Positions 34,280-42,933 of a stretch of 64,000 nucleotides of DNA are shown here, in pieces; the stretch's first letter is position 1, and every line of letters begins with the position of its first letter. The stretch is from Chloracidobacterium sp. Its GTDB lineage: Bacteria; Acidobacteriota; Blastocatellia; Pyrinomonadales; Pyrinomonadaceae. A model generated the notes under the pieces. The model worked only from the letters and a program-made list of their open reading frames with translations, had not been told where the DNA came from and did no database searches. The stretch covers positions 1,858,501 to 1,922,500 of the forward strand of contig JADJWP010000002.1 in assembly GCA_016716305.1 (NCBI GenBank), written 5' to 3'. The position numbers and the translations under genes are program-made.

Positions 34280-34315
34280 AAGGCGAATGCGTTCGGCAAT
34301 AAAACGGTGTCTAAG

Positions 34316-35404
34316 ATGTACAAATTGAAGTTTTTGATTTTTTTGGCAATATCTGCCGTTGCTCTAGGCTCGCTCGCCGTTGGATCCCGAAACGTCGGTG
34401 CCCAGCGACCCGATCAGCAAACACCAACCCCGACGCCGACACCGCCGATCGAAGAAGAAGAGGAAGTAATAAAGGTCGATACTGAGACCGTAAACGTACT
34501 TTTTACCGCTCAGGATCGTAACCGGAGATTGCTGCTGACATTGAAGCCGGAGGATCTGGAAGTTTTTGAGAACGGCCAGAAGCAGGAGATCTCGTCGTTT
34601 GCCCGGCAGGTGGATCTGCCGCTGAGCCTCGCGATCCTGATAGATACGAGCGGCTCGCAGGAGCGCACCCTGCCCGAAGAAAAGGCAGCGGCAATTTCGT
34701 TTTTAGATTCCGTGATCCGTCCGGAAAAGGACGAGGTTGCGGTTATCTCGTTCACCGGCGAATCGACACTAGAGCAGGGAATGACCAACAACATCACCCG
34801 TCTTCGGCGGGCGATCGACCGTGTGCGTTTCATACCTCCGTCCGGTTACATCGGAGGCGGTGTTGTGACGAGCGGCGGCAGGGTTCCGGGCACACCTCCG
34901 ATTTCCGGCGGCAACCAGGTCATTCAGGGATCGACGGCGATCTGGGATTCGATCTGGGTCACGTCGGAAGAGGTTCTTGGCCCGGCGCCTGAAAAGACAC
35001 GGCGCGCGATCATACTTTTGTCAGACGGAATAAACACCTACGGTAAGAAAAAGCTGGACGATGCGGTTCAGGCTGCCCAGCGTGCCGAAGCTGTGATCTA
35101 CTCGATCGGTATCGGCGACAATTTTTACGGCGGTGTAGATGAAGGCACGCTAAAAAGGGTTTCGGAACGAACGGGCGGAAGGGCCTATTTCCCGCGTGAC
35201 GAAGCCGAATTGCGGGCCGCTTTCAAACAGATCCAGGACGAAATGCGATCACAATATCTCGTCGCTTATGAACCGAGCAATCAGACCTTGGATGGTTCGT
35301 ATCGGACGATCGAGATAAAGGTCATTAACCCGGAATTGCAAAAGCAAAAAGTTCAGGTGACCCACCGAAAAGGCTACTTCGCAAAATCCCGGAATCGAAA
35401 ATAA
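34316..35404 (+). CDS. exported VWFA-related protein (acidobacterial type), copy 2
   Basis: A 362-residue paralogue of the preceding gene, 36 bases downstream. It has a signal peptide, a TPTPTPTPP linker and acidic run, the beta module (LLLTLKPEDLEVFENGQKQE), then a VWA domain with MIDAS D110-T-S112-G-S114 and IILLSDGINTYG. A Gly-rich insertion (GYIGGGVVTSGGRVPGTPPI) sits inside the VWA domain and is absent from copy 1. Ends MRSQYLVAYEPSNQTLDGSY like copy 1. ATG at 34316 preferred over a GTG three codons earlier. Confidence 0.85.
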   Translation: MYKLKFLIFLAISAVALGSLAVGSRNVGAQRPDQQTPTPTPTPPIEEEEEVIKVDTETVNVLFTAQDRNRRLLLTLKPEDLEVFENGQKQEISSFARQVDLPLSLAILIDTSGSQERTLPEEKAAAISFLDSVIRPEKDEVAVISFTGESTLEQGMTNNITRLRRAIDRVRFIPPSGYIGGGVVTSGGRVPGTPPISGGNQVIQGSTAIWDSIWVTSEEVLGPAPEKTRRAIILLSDGINTYGKKKLDDAVQAAQRAEAVIYSIGIGDNFYGGVDEGTLKRVSERTGGRAYFPRDEAELRAAFKQIQDEMRSQYLVAYEPSNQTLDGSYRTIEIKVINPELQKQKVQVTHRKGYFAKSRNRK

Positions 35405-35428
35405 AACGGCAGTAAGGCCCTCTCGCAC

Positions 35429-35698
35429 TCAAACCCACCCAAAGGACCAGGGGCATCGTTCACGCAGCAAGCAATTAAGCATGCGGGCGGATGCCCTGTA
35501 TTCGCTCAAATAGCCAGATAGATCATCGGTCGATGATCTGTATCGGTGACCCCAGTCATTAATGCCGCGTTCGGAAACGATCACCCGATCATCGGCCATG
35601 AAGCTCCCGATGCGGTCGGCATCGTTAGAGATCATTGCCTTTGCCCATTCTTCGCCAAGTAAATTCCGTTCTTGTATGGCCTGATCGTCGATGTTAAT
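35429..35698 (-). pseudogene. degraded SnoaL/DUF4440-like (NTF2-fold) gene remnant
   Basis: From 35698 down, the frame reads INIDDQAIQERNLLGEEWAK then AMISNDADRIGSFMADDRVI, the unmistakable N-terminal helix pattern of DUF4440/SnoaL-like proteins. There is no ATG/GTG/TTG at the expected start: the codon is ATT, and the first ATG is 21 residues in. After about residue 56 (VSERGI) the family sequence disappears and the frame ends early at 35429, and neither of the other minus frames restores it. Only about half of the ~125-residue domain remains. It lies ten bases after the stop of the next upstream gene. Confidence 0.6.
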
Positions 35699-35708
35699 TA
35701 CGATCGCT

Positions 35709-36326
35709 CTAGTCTTTCCAGCCCCATGGCGGCGGCGGAGCCTTGATCTCTTTCGTCAGGTCGAACTTGATGCTGAAATAACGTTCGGATCCCATTCGCC
35801 GCAGATTGTAGGTATAATGCTGGCCCGGGACGAGGTCGATCCACCAAACGTTCGTTGCGGCCGCGGCGATCACATCGACCGTTTTCTGGTCGGCAGGGAA
35901 CATTTGTCTCGTGGCCATTCCGTCGCTTACCGTCCAACCGCCATACATTGTTACCGCGTCCGGTTTGCCGTCCTCGTGACGATGGTCGTGACGCAGCTCG
36001 ATACGGTCGCCTTTGCGAGTGAGCACCCATGTACGCGATCGGTCATCCCCGACCATGAAAGGTATTCTGATCCGGTCCTTTTCACACGCTCGGACATGCA
36101 TGACAAGAGTCTTGTCCTTGAACGTGGTGTCATCGGCGGGAGCCGCCGCGACACTTCCGGCAAACGCTTTGCCGCAGAGTTTTTGCAGTTCTTTCCAAAA
36201 GACGTTCATACCCGGTTCGGGCTTCGGTGTCGGCTGCGGCATGGTTTGAGCGTTGCCTCTTTCGGCATACATAAAAGCAACCACCACCAATGCGAACGAA
36301 AATTTGATCAGATGTTTTATTTTCAT
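35709..36326 (-). CDS. small secreted protein, function unknown
   Basis: A 205-residue exported protein. ATG at 36326 (MKIKHLIKFSFALVVVAFMY) gives a clean signal peptide; a GTG five codons earlier is possible. After a Pro-rich linker (MPQPTPKPEPG) comes a compact domain with two Cys (KLCGKAF and VRACEKDRIRIPF) that may form a disulfide, a His/Asp-rich loop (RHDHRHEDGKPD) and a Pro-rich end (APPPPWGWKD). No named family recognised. The degraded DUF4440-like remnant follows. Confidence 0.65.
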   Translation of the reverse strand: MKIKHLIKFSFALVVVAFMYAERGNAQTMPQPTPKPEPGMNVFWKELQKLCGKAFAGSVAAAPADDTTFKDKTLVMHVRACEKDRIRIPFMVGDDRSRTWVLTRKGDRIELRHDHRHEDGKPDAVTMYGGWTVSDGMATRQMFPADQKTVDVIAAAATNVWWIDLVPGQHYTYNLRRMGSERYFSIKFDLTKEIKAPPPPWGWKD

Positions 36327-36381
36327 AAAGAGGTACGGCACACGACCGCAGCATTTAGTAAGTCAGAGCGGCAAACTCGAT

Positions 36382-36885
36382 CTAGTAACCTAGCAGTTCG
36401 AGCTTCGCGACCTTGCCGTTCTTTATCCTGACTAGCCAGATGACGGTGTATTCTGATTCGTCCAAGTTTTTGAACAATTCCTTTTTTGCGATCAGATTGG
36501 CGAGCCCGGGGATCGTGTTGCTGTGCCCGGCAACGATGTGACGCTTGTACTTGCTCTTCATGATCGCGTCGATGAGTTCCGCGGGCTTGCGGGCGTCATA
36601 GATCTCGACTGTCTTCTTGCGCTTTGCCGCAAGCGGTGCAAGGGTTTCACGGGTTCGTTTGAAGTTGGTCGAATAGAACGCACCTGGCTTGTACTTGCCG
36701 GCGACTTTTATCAGCCGCTCGGCCCGCTGCTTCCCTTCGGCAGAAAGCTCCGGATCCTGGCTCGTTGCGTCCGCTTTTTCAGCGTGACGAACCAATACGA
36801 TCAGTTTGTCTTGTGCAGAGACGTCACCGCAGAACCCAAAAAAAAGAATCAAGGCCGATATTACAATAGAGGTTTGGAGATTCAT
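36382..36885 (-). CDS. exported histidine phosphatase family protein
   Basis: A 167-residue protein with signal peptide (to about VSAQ) and the histidine phosphatase fold: catalytic LVRHAEK near the mature N-terminus, E/D-rich GKQRAERL, and the second His in VAGHSNTIPGL. RTRETLAPLA holds the phosphate-binding Arg. SixA-like in size, but exported. The substrate could be a sugar phosphate or other small ester. ATG at 36885 chosen over a TTG two codons earlier. Confidence 0.85.
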   Translation of the reverse strand: MNLQTSIVISALILFFGFCGDVSAQDKLIVLVRHAEKADATSQDPELSAEGKQRAERLIKVAGKYKPGAFYSTNFKRTRETLAPLAAKRKKTVEIYDARKPAELIDAIMKSKYKRHIVAGHSNTIPGLANLIAKKELFKNLDESEYTVIWLVRIKNGKVAKLELLGY

Positions 36886-36950
36886 GGTCAAAAGTTATCC
36901 CAATCGGCGATCTGGACATCGCGTAGTACACATGCACATGCAAAAAGGTT

Positions 36951-38375
36951 TCACACGAACATTTTTCCGGGGTTAAGAATGCCCTTGGGATCGAACACTT
37001 TCTTGATGCCTTTCATTATCTCGAGCGTCGGGCGATCGATGGCATAGTGCATATACTGCGATTTGACGTAGCCGATGCCGTGTTCGCCGGAGATCGTACC
37101 GCCGAGATCGACCGACAATTGAAATGTTTCCGATACGCATTCCCGAGCCCGTGCGATGGCGGCGGGATCATCGCGATCAACGACGAAATTGACGTGGATA
37201 TTGCCGTCGCCGGCGTGTCCGAAATTAGCGACGAACGTGCTGTGGCGTTTGCCGATCTCCTCGATGCGTGAGACGAGCTCCGGAACCTTCGACCGCGGCA
37301 CGACGACGTCCTCGTTGATCTTCAGCGTGCCGTATTTCATCAACGACGGTGATATTGCCCGTCGGACATCCCAAAGCTTGTCTTCCTCTTCCTTCGATCT
37401 TGCGCGGAGGACATCAAACCCGCCGTTCTCGGCGATGATCTGCTCGATCAACGCTGTCTGCCGCTCGACCTCTTCCGTGGAACCGTCGACCGCAACAAGC
37501 AGTATCGCCTCGGCCTCTCTCGAAAGGCCGAACGCAAAATTTGCCTCGACCGCGGCGACGCAAAACTTGTCGAGGACCTCCATCGCCATTGGAAGCAATC
37601 CGTAAGGCGTGAATTTCGTCAGCACCTTGCAAGCGGCCTCCATCGACCTGAAATTTGCCCGGACGGTCGAGGTCGCCTCTGGCATTGGCAGGAGCTTGAG
37701 TGTCGCCTCGGTGATGATCCCGAGCATCCCTTCGCTGCCGCACATCAGTCCGGTCAGGTCGAAACCGACGACGTTCTTCACCGTCTTGCCCCCGGTGCGG
37801 ATCACCTCGCCGGTCGCTGTGACGACCTCGAGCCCGAGCACGTGGTGCTTCGTCACGCCGTACTTCGGTGTCCGCATTCCTCCCGCGTTCTCGGCGATGT
37901 TCCCTCCGATGAACGAGTCTTTATACGATGCCGGATCGGGCGCAAACATCAGGCCCTGTTCCGCCACCGCCTGCTGAACCTGATAGGTCGTCAGTCCCGG
38001 CTGGCAGACGACGTATAGGTCGTTCGCATTGATCTCGATTATCCGCTTCATCCGGTCGGTCCCGATAACGATGCCGCCATCGACCGGAACGGCACCGCCC
38101 GTGTAGCCTACGCCGCCGCCGCGGGCAGTCACCGGAAAAACGACCTCGTTCGCGAGCTTCAAGATCTTGACCATCTCAGCCGTCGATTCCGGAAAGACGA
38201 CTGCCTCGGGCGGGAATTTCTCCTTTACGGCATCGGCACCGTAGGGTTCTACCCGTGTTGGGTCGACAACCACATTTTCCTCGCCGACGATCGCCCGCAG
38301 GCGGTCAAGAACCTCTGGGTTCGACGCATTGGTCGTCTTCCGGCCGGTTGATTCGAAATGGATGGACTCGAACAT
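36951..38375 (-). CDS. glcD: FAD-linked 2-hydroxyacid oxidase/dehydrogenase (GlcD type)
   Basis: A 474-residue flavoprotein of the VAO/PCMH superfamily. The FAD-binding domain shows RGGGVGYTGGAVPVDGGIVI, PDPASYKDSFIGGNIAENAG and LTGLMCGSEGMLGIITEATL; the C-terminal FAD-oxidase domain ends with the GEHGIG motif and GILNPGKMF. GlcD oxidises glycolate, D-lactate or related 2-hydroxyacids. GlcE and GlcF are not next to it, so it may act alone, like D-lactate dehydrogenases of this family. It starts four bases after the CHRD/FG-GAP gene stop. Confidence 0.88.
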   Translation of the reverse strand: MFESIHFESTGRKTTNASNPEVLDRLRAIVGEENVVVDPTRVEPYGADAVKEKFPPEAVVFPESTAEMVKILKLANEVVFPVTARGGGVGYTGGAVPVDGGIVIGTDRMKRIIEINANDLYVVCQPGLTTYQVQQAVAEQGLMFAPDPASYKDSFIGGNIAENAGGMRTPKYGVTKHHVLGLEVVTATGEVIRTGGKTVKNVVGFDLTGLMCGSEGMLGIITEATLKLLPMPEATSTVRANFRSMEAACKVLTKFTPYGLLPMAMEVLDKFCVAAVEANFAFGLSREAEAILLVAVDGSTEEVERQTALIEQIIAENGGFDVLRARSKEEEDKLWDVRRAISPSLMKYGTLKINEDVVVPRSKVPELVSRIEEIGKRHSTFVANFGHAGDGNIHVNFVVDRDDPAAIARARECVSETFQLSVDLGGTISGEHGIGYVKSQYMHYAIDRPTLEIMKGIKKVFDPKGILNPGKMFV

Positions 38376-38379
38376 AAAT

Positions 38380-39654
38380 TCAGAAATCGCCCTGCAGGCC
38401 GAAGGTCTCGTATCGCGGCTGGCCGGTCGTGCTTTGAAGGATGAAAAAGACGCGCTGGCCGCCGATCGCGCGGGTTACGGCCGGATCTGTTCGGCCGTCG
38501 CCATCGTAGTCGCCGAGCTTTACGACATCCGATGATAAGCCCCACGGCACGACCTGCAGGGAGCCGTCAGAACTGCGGAGAACATAAAAGACGCGTTGTC
38601 CGCCGGCATTTCTGATGACAAGCAGATCGGCGAGGCTGTCACCGTCGAAATCCGAACGGCCAGTGAAAAAAGCATCGCTGCTAAGTCCCCAAGAAACAGC
38701 TCGACTTTGCCCATTCGAGCTAAATCGCGTGTACCAAACGCGTTGGCCGCCTTCGCTACGTGCTATGGTTAGGTCGGCTTTGCCATCGCCATCAAAATCA
38801 TTCGGCGCCGGAGCGTCGCCGCTCGTGCCCCAGAAATCGTATCGAACGGTGCCGGTTGAGCTTTCAATTATGTACCAAACGCCTGCTCGAAATACGGCAA
38901 TATCAAACTTTCCATCGCCGTCGTAATCCGCCGCGGCAAAAAAATCGCCGAGAGAAGAACTGCCCCATCGCGTCTCCTGCAAAACGTTGGTGGACGAAGG
39001 TAAAATTCGCCACAGAACCTCAGCATTATATCGAGCTGTCGAGAGATCAGAGCGCCCGTCGCCGTCCCAATCGACGGTCAGCGAAACCGAATCACCAGGT
39101 TGCCCAAGCTGCCGTTCGATATAGCCGCCGTCAATGCTGCGAAGCGCGAAGAACGTATTGTTAGAATTACGATAGACCTGAAGATCTGTCCTGCCGTCGC
39201 CATCGTAATCGTTATACGTCCCGTTCGACAGCTTGACCTGTCCGCGCAACTCCCCGCCCGGAAATGCCGAGTTGGTCACGTTCACATACCAGCGGTTTGC
39301 CCGGAGGTTCGCCACCAACTGCGGCGTTACAACAATACCTGGAATGGTTAACGTGCTATTAATTTGATACGAGCGGTAAGGTGTGGTGCCGGTCTGTCCT
39401 ACCGGCGCGTCAGTATAAATGTGCAAAGTGCTGGTATTACTGAGAAACGCAACGGTGCATTGAAGCAAGATCAGGGTTTCCGACTGAGACAGACTCACGT
39501 TGCAGGTTCCGAATGCCGAAGAAGCGACAGGCGGAACTGTCTGCGAGCCCGATAGGACCGCATTAAAACGTTGGCTCCAAGGATCCTGCTGTGCCACTGC
39601 CACCGATACGAAAATTAAAAACACCACGGGAAGAAGAACGAGGTTCTTTGTCAT
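38380..39654 (-). CDS. exported CHRD-domain protein with FG-GAP/VCBS repeats
   Basis: A 424-residue protein with signal peptide (MTKNLVLLPVVFLIFVSVAV). An N-terminal CHRD domain (about 25-150: FNAVLSGSQTVPPV, FPGGELRGQV) is followed by about six repeats of ~45 residues, each with a D-x-D-G-D-G-x-x-D calcium-type loop (for example DYDGDGRTDLQVYR, DFDGDGKADLTIAR). These build a beta-propeller-like surface domain. ATG at 39654 is chosen for the signal peptide. It lies four bases before glcD, which looks like a shared transcript without an obvious functional link. Confidence 0.87.
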   Translation of the reverse strand: MTKNLVLLPVVFLIFVSVAVAQQDPWSQRFNAVLSGSQTVPPVASSAFGTCNVSLSQSETLILLQCTVAFLSNTSTLHIYTDAPVGQTGTTPYRSYQINSTLTIPGIVVTPQLVANLRANRWYVNVTNSAFPGGELRGQVKLSNGTYNDYDGDGRTDLQVYRNSNNTFFALRSIDGGYIERQLGQPGDSVSLTVDWDGDGRSDLSTARYNAEVLWRILPSSTNVLQETRWGSSSLGDFFAAADYDGDGKFDIAVFRAGVWYIIESSTGTVRYDFWGTSGDAPAPNDFDGDGKADLTIARSEGGQRVWYTRFSSNGQSRAVSWGLSSDAFFTGRSDFDGDSLADLLVIRNAGGQRVFYVLRSSDGSLQVVPWGLSSDVVKLGDYDGDGRTDPAVTRAIGGQRVFFILQSTTGQPRYETFGLQGDF

Positions 39655-39752
39655 AGTTCTTGCAATGATACCCAAATCACAAAACATTTGCTAAACTCTC
39701 CGAAATCAAGCTTTCAATCCAAGTCTTTCCGGCAAGGTTAACCGAATAAATT

Positions 39753-41165
39753 ATGGCTGAAAACGAAAAGGATCAGATCCCGCCCGACGATTACGAACGC
39801 GAGCTTACAACTGACCTCGATGACGACACACCCGACAAGCCGAAAGGGATGCCGCTGCACACAAAGATCCTGATAGGTCTGCTCGTCGGCGTGCTCGGCG
39901 GGCTCGCGATCAACTGGACACTTGGCGGCACGCACCCGAACGTTGTTTGGCTTGTCTCGAACATCACGCAGCCGGTCGGGACCGTTTTCCTCAACCTGCT
40001 GTTGATGATCGTCGTCCCGTTGGTTTTCGCCTCGCTCGTGGTCGGCGTTGCCGGCATCGGTGACATCAGAAAGCTCGGGCGTATCGGCCTCAAATCATTC
40101 GCGTATTGTCTGATCATCTCTGCTATCTCAGTGGTCATCGGTCTCGGGCTTGCGAATACCATCCGGCCCGGCGAGCGCATCAGCCCCGAGATCGCGACCC
40201 AATTAAAGGAAAAGTTCAGCAAGGGCGCGGTAACGGCTACCGAGGCTCAGAAGCAAGCGGCCGAATCGGCAAAGTCCGACTCGCCGCTGATGCAGGCCGT
40301 AAAGACGATCGTGCCGAGCAACGTCTTTAACTCGATCTCAGGCGCAAGCCCGAATATGTTGCACATCATGTTCTTTGCGTTGATCGTCGGCATCGCGATC
40401 ACCCTGCTTCCGTCGCCGGTCTCGGCTCCCTTTGTTGGGTTGATGGAGTCGGTCTTTGCGATCACGTCAAAGATCATCGACATCATCATGAAGTTTGCCC
40501 CGTATGCCGTCGCTTGCCTGATCTTCAACAACATCGCGCAATTCGGGCTTGATCTGCTGCAGTCGCTTGCATGGTTCGTGGTAACGGTGCTGCTCGGTTT
40601 GGGGCTTCACTTTTTCGGCGTCTATTCTCTTTCGGTTTACTTCCTTTCCAGGATCAATCCGCTCGAGTTCTTCAAACGCATACGGACCGTTATCGTTACG
40701 GCTTTTTCGACGAGTTCGTCCAATGCAACGCTGCCGACCGCACTTCGAATTTCGCATGAGAATCTGGGCGTACCGAAAGAGATCAACAGTTTTGTGCTAA
40801 CGGTCGGAGCAACGGCCAATCAAAATGGCACGGCTCTCTATGAGGGCGTGACGGTGCTGTTTCTTGCCCAACTGGCTGGCGTCGACCTTTCGTTCAGTGT
40901 GCAGTTGATGGTCGTATATCTGGCGATCCTCGGCGGCATTGGTACGGCAGGTGTACCCAGCGGTTCGATACCGTTCATCATCGGCATTCTGGCGATGATC
41001 GGCATCGATCCGGCGTTGATCGCGATAATTCTGGGCGTCGACCGAATTCTCGATATGTGCCGGACGACGCTCAACGTCGTCGGCGATCTCACCGCCGCGA
41101 CCTTCGTCGCACGAAGCGAGGGTTTTGAGCTGCTGAAGGTTCGCGAGGATAGCGGCATCGGTTAG
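39753..41165 (+). CDS. dicarboxylate/amino acid:cation symporter (DAACS, GltP/DctA-like)
   Basis: A 470-residue inner-membrane secondary transporter. The family signatures are clear: the Ser-rich hairpin motif TSSSNATLPT, then NSFVLTVGATANQNGTALYE and the HP2/TM8 region GTAGVPSGSIPF with VDRILDMCRTTLNVVGD. It imports glutamate, aspartate or C4-dicarboxylates with Na+ or H+. It has a 35-residue acidic cytoplasmic N-terminus and a charged insert (EKFSKGAVTATEAQKQAAES) between helices, as in many members. Stands alone. Confidence 0.92.
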   Translation: MAENEKDQIPPDDYERELTTDLDDDTPDKPKGMPLHTKILIGLLVGVLGGLAINWTLGGTHPNVVWLVSNITQPVGTVFLNLLLMIVVPLVFASLVVGVAGIGDIRKLGRIGLKSFAYCLIISAISVVIGLGLANTIRPGERISPEIATQLKEKFSKGAVTATEAQKQAAESAKSDSPLMQAVKTIVPSNVFNSISGASPNMLHIMFFALIVGIAITLLPSPVSAPFVGLMESVFAITSKIIDIIMKFAPYAVACLIFNNIAQFGLDLLQSLAWFVVTVLLGLGLHFFGVYSLSVYFLSRINPLEFFKRIRTVIVTAFSTSSSNATLPTALRISHENLGVPKEINSFVLTVGATANQNGTALYEGVTVLFLAQLAGVDLSFSVQLMVVYLAILGGIGTAGVPSGSIPFIIGILAMIGIDPALIAIILGVDRILDMCRTTLNVVGDLTAATFVARSEGFELLKVREDSGIG

Positions 41166-41227
41166 TTCGGCAAAGTATAGATTTGCAGGGTCAGGTGAGT
41201 TCTTCAGATCGAGGAGGTTGATGCACG

Positions 41228-41935
41228 ATGTTTCCGATCGGCGACGACAATTCAGACTTAAAGATCGTTCCTTACGTCAACTATCTTTTTATCGCGCTCA
41301 ACGTCCTTGTCTTCGTTTTTCTTCAGCAGATCGGCAGTAACGAGGCGTTCTCTTACGCTTTCTCTCTGGTTCCGAAAGAGATAACTACGGGCGTGGATAT
41401 TTCCGGTGTACAGGTGATCAGAGACTCGTTCGGAAACACCGGACAGATCCCGCATTACGAAACGCCTCTTCCAGTATATTTCAACTTCCTGAGTTCGATG
41501 TTCATGCATGGCGATGTCATGCATATTGTCGGCAACATGCTGTTCCTTTGGATCTTCGGCGACAACCTCGAGAATCTCTTGGGCCATATCCGGTTCGCTG
41601 CATTCTACATCGTATGCGGTATTGCCGCCGCATTGGCTCAGATCGTGATGGACGCAGGTTCGGTGATCCCGATGCTTGGAGCCTCTGGTGCGATATCTGG
41701 CGTGCTCGGTGGTTATGTCCTTTTGTTTCCGCAGCGGCGGGTCCGTGCCGTGATATTCAATTTCTTGACGACCGTGCCTGCGATCGTCGCCGTCGGTATT
41801 TGGATCGGCTATCAGTTACTGCTCGGGTTTCTCACGCCCTCGGGCACAGGCGGCGTGGCATACGCGGCGCATATCGGCGGTTTTTTTGCGGGCCTCCTCC
41901 TGATCAAGATCTTCGCCTTAGGAAGGCAGGTCTGA
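41228..41935 (+). CDS. rhomboid-family intramembrane serine protease
   Basis: A 235-residue membrane protein with six helices. Catalytic Ser lies in LGASGAISGVLGGY (G-x-S-G) and the partner His in AAHIGGFFAGLL; HGDVMHIVGNMLFLWIFG supplies the oxyanion-side His/Asn. The large loop after TM1 (VPKEITTGVDISGVQVIRDS) is typical of this bacterial subgroup. It would cut membrane-anchored proteins within the bilayer. A strong ribosome site (gaggagg) precedes it. The ATG at 41228 is used, not an out-of-frame ATG at 41221. Confidence 0.92.
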   Translation: MFPIGDDNSDLKIVPYVNYLFIALNVLVFVFLQQIGSNEAFSYAFSLVPKEITTGVDISGVQVIRDSFGNTGQIPHYETPLPVYFNFLSSMFMHGDVMHIVGNMLFLWIFGDNLENLLGHIRFAAFYIVCGIAAALAQIVMDAGSVIPMLGASGAISGVLGGYVLLFPQRRVRAVIFNFLTTVPAIVAVGIWIGYQLLLGFLTPSGTGGVAYAAHIGGFFAGLLLIKIFALGRQV

Positions 41936-41951
41936 TGCAGTTTAATTCCGG

Positions 41952-42926
41952 ATGAGCACAACAGTCTGCCGCATTTGCGAAAACTCAGAGAACAATCGTT
42001 TACACCGCGCTCGCGAAATGATGTTTGGAACTCGGGACGAGTTCGACTACGCTGAGTGCGGAAAATGCGGCACGATCCAGATCGTCAATATTCCCGAACT
42101 CGGGCCGTATTACCCGCCCGATTACCTTGCGTTTCATGGCGAGGACCCGCTCAGAAAGAACTTTCTGCTCCGCATGGCGGCACGTCGGGCAGGGCGATTT
42201 ATTGTTTACGGGGATGACCTTATAGGTCGGCTCATCGTCAAGGCCCTCCCGCAGATCGCCGTCGCCTTTGAACCATCTGTCCGTCAGCCTCCGCTTTCTC
42301 TCAACTTTGACTCGAGGATCCTCGATTTTGGCGGAGGCTCCGGAAGGCTTCTTTTAGCACTTCGGGCATTCGGTTTTCGGGATCTGACCGGAGCCGATGC
42401 GTTCATTTCGGGCGATATTCATTATCCGTCGGGCGTAAGTGTTTATAAGAAAGGGCTGCGCGAATTCGAATCGGAATTCGACCTGATAATGCTCCATCAT
42501 TCCTTCGAACATCTTCCGGATCCGAATGAAACACTCTCTGAGATCCGCCGGCTGCTCTCACCGGGAGGCTATTGCCTAATTCGGATTCCGGTCGTCAATT
42601 TTGCATGGGAGAAGTACGGTGTGGACTGGGTTCAAATGGATCCGCCACGGCATCTCTTCCTCTATACCGAAGAAGCGCTGCGCTCGCTCGTCACAGCGGC
42701 TGGTTTCGAGGTAGTTAAGGTCCAATACGATTCGACAAGCTTCCAGTTTTGGGGAAGCGAGCAATATCGGTTGGACATTCCGCTATTCGGCGAAAAGGAA
42801 TCGAACGGATTTGCGCCGATCGAGCGGTTCACCGCCGCCCGGTTGCGCAGCTGGGACGCCGAAGCCGCCGCTCTGAACAAGACTGGAAGAGGCGATGCGG
42901 CATGCTTCTATATTCGTCCTGTATAA
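41952..42926 (+). CDS. SAM-dependent methyltransferase with N-terminal zinc-ribbon-like motif
   Basis: A 324-residue protein. Two C-x-x-C pairs (C6/C9 and C36/C39) suggest a zinc ribbon. The class I methyltransferase domain (Methyltransf_23-like) follows: SAM-binding ILDFGGGSGRLLLALRAFGF, then LIMLHHSFEHLPDPNETLSE and LSPGGYCLIRIPV. Such zinc-ribbon methyltransferases often modify sugars in surface polysaccharides, but no such cluster is visible here. Sixteen bases after the rhomboid stop, so probably cotranscribed. Confidence 0.87.
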   Translation: MSTTVCRICENSENNRLHRAREMMFGTRDEFDYAECGKCGTIQIVNIPELGPYYPPDYLAFHGEDPLRKNFLLRMAARRAGRFIVYGDDLIGRLIVKALPQIAVAFEPSVRQPPLSLNFDSRILDFGGGSGRLLLALRAFGFRDLTGADAFISGDIHYPSGVSVYKKGLREFESEFDLIMLHHSFEHLPDPNETLSEIRRLLSPGGYCLIRIPVVNFAWEKYGVDWVQMDPPRHLFLYTEEALRSLVTAAGFEVVKVQYDSTSFQFWGSEQYRLDIPLFGEKESNGFAPIERFTAARLRSWDAEAAALNKTGRGDAACFYIRPV

Positions 42927-42933
42927 GCAGGAA

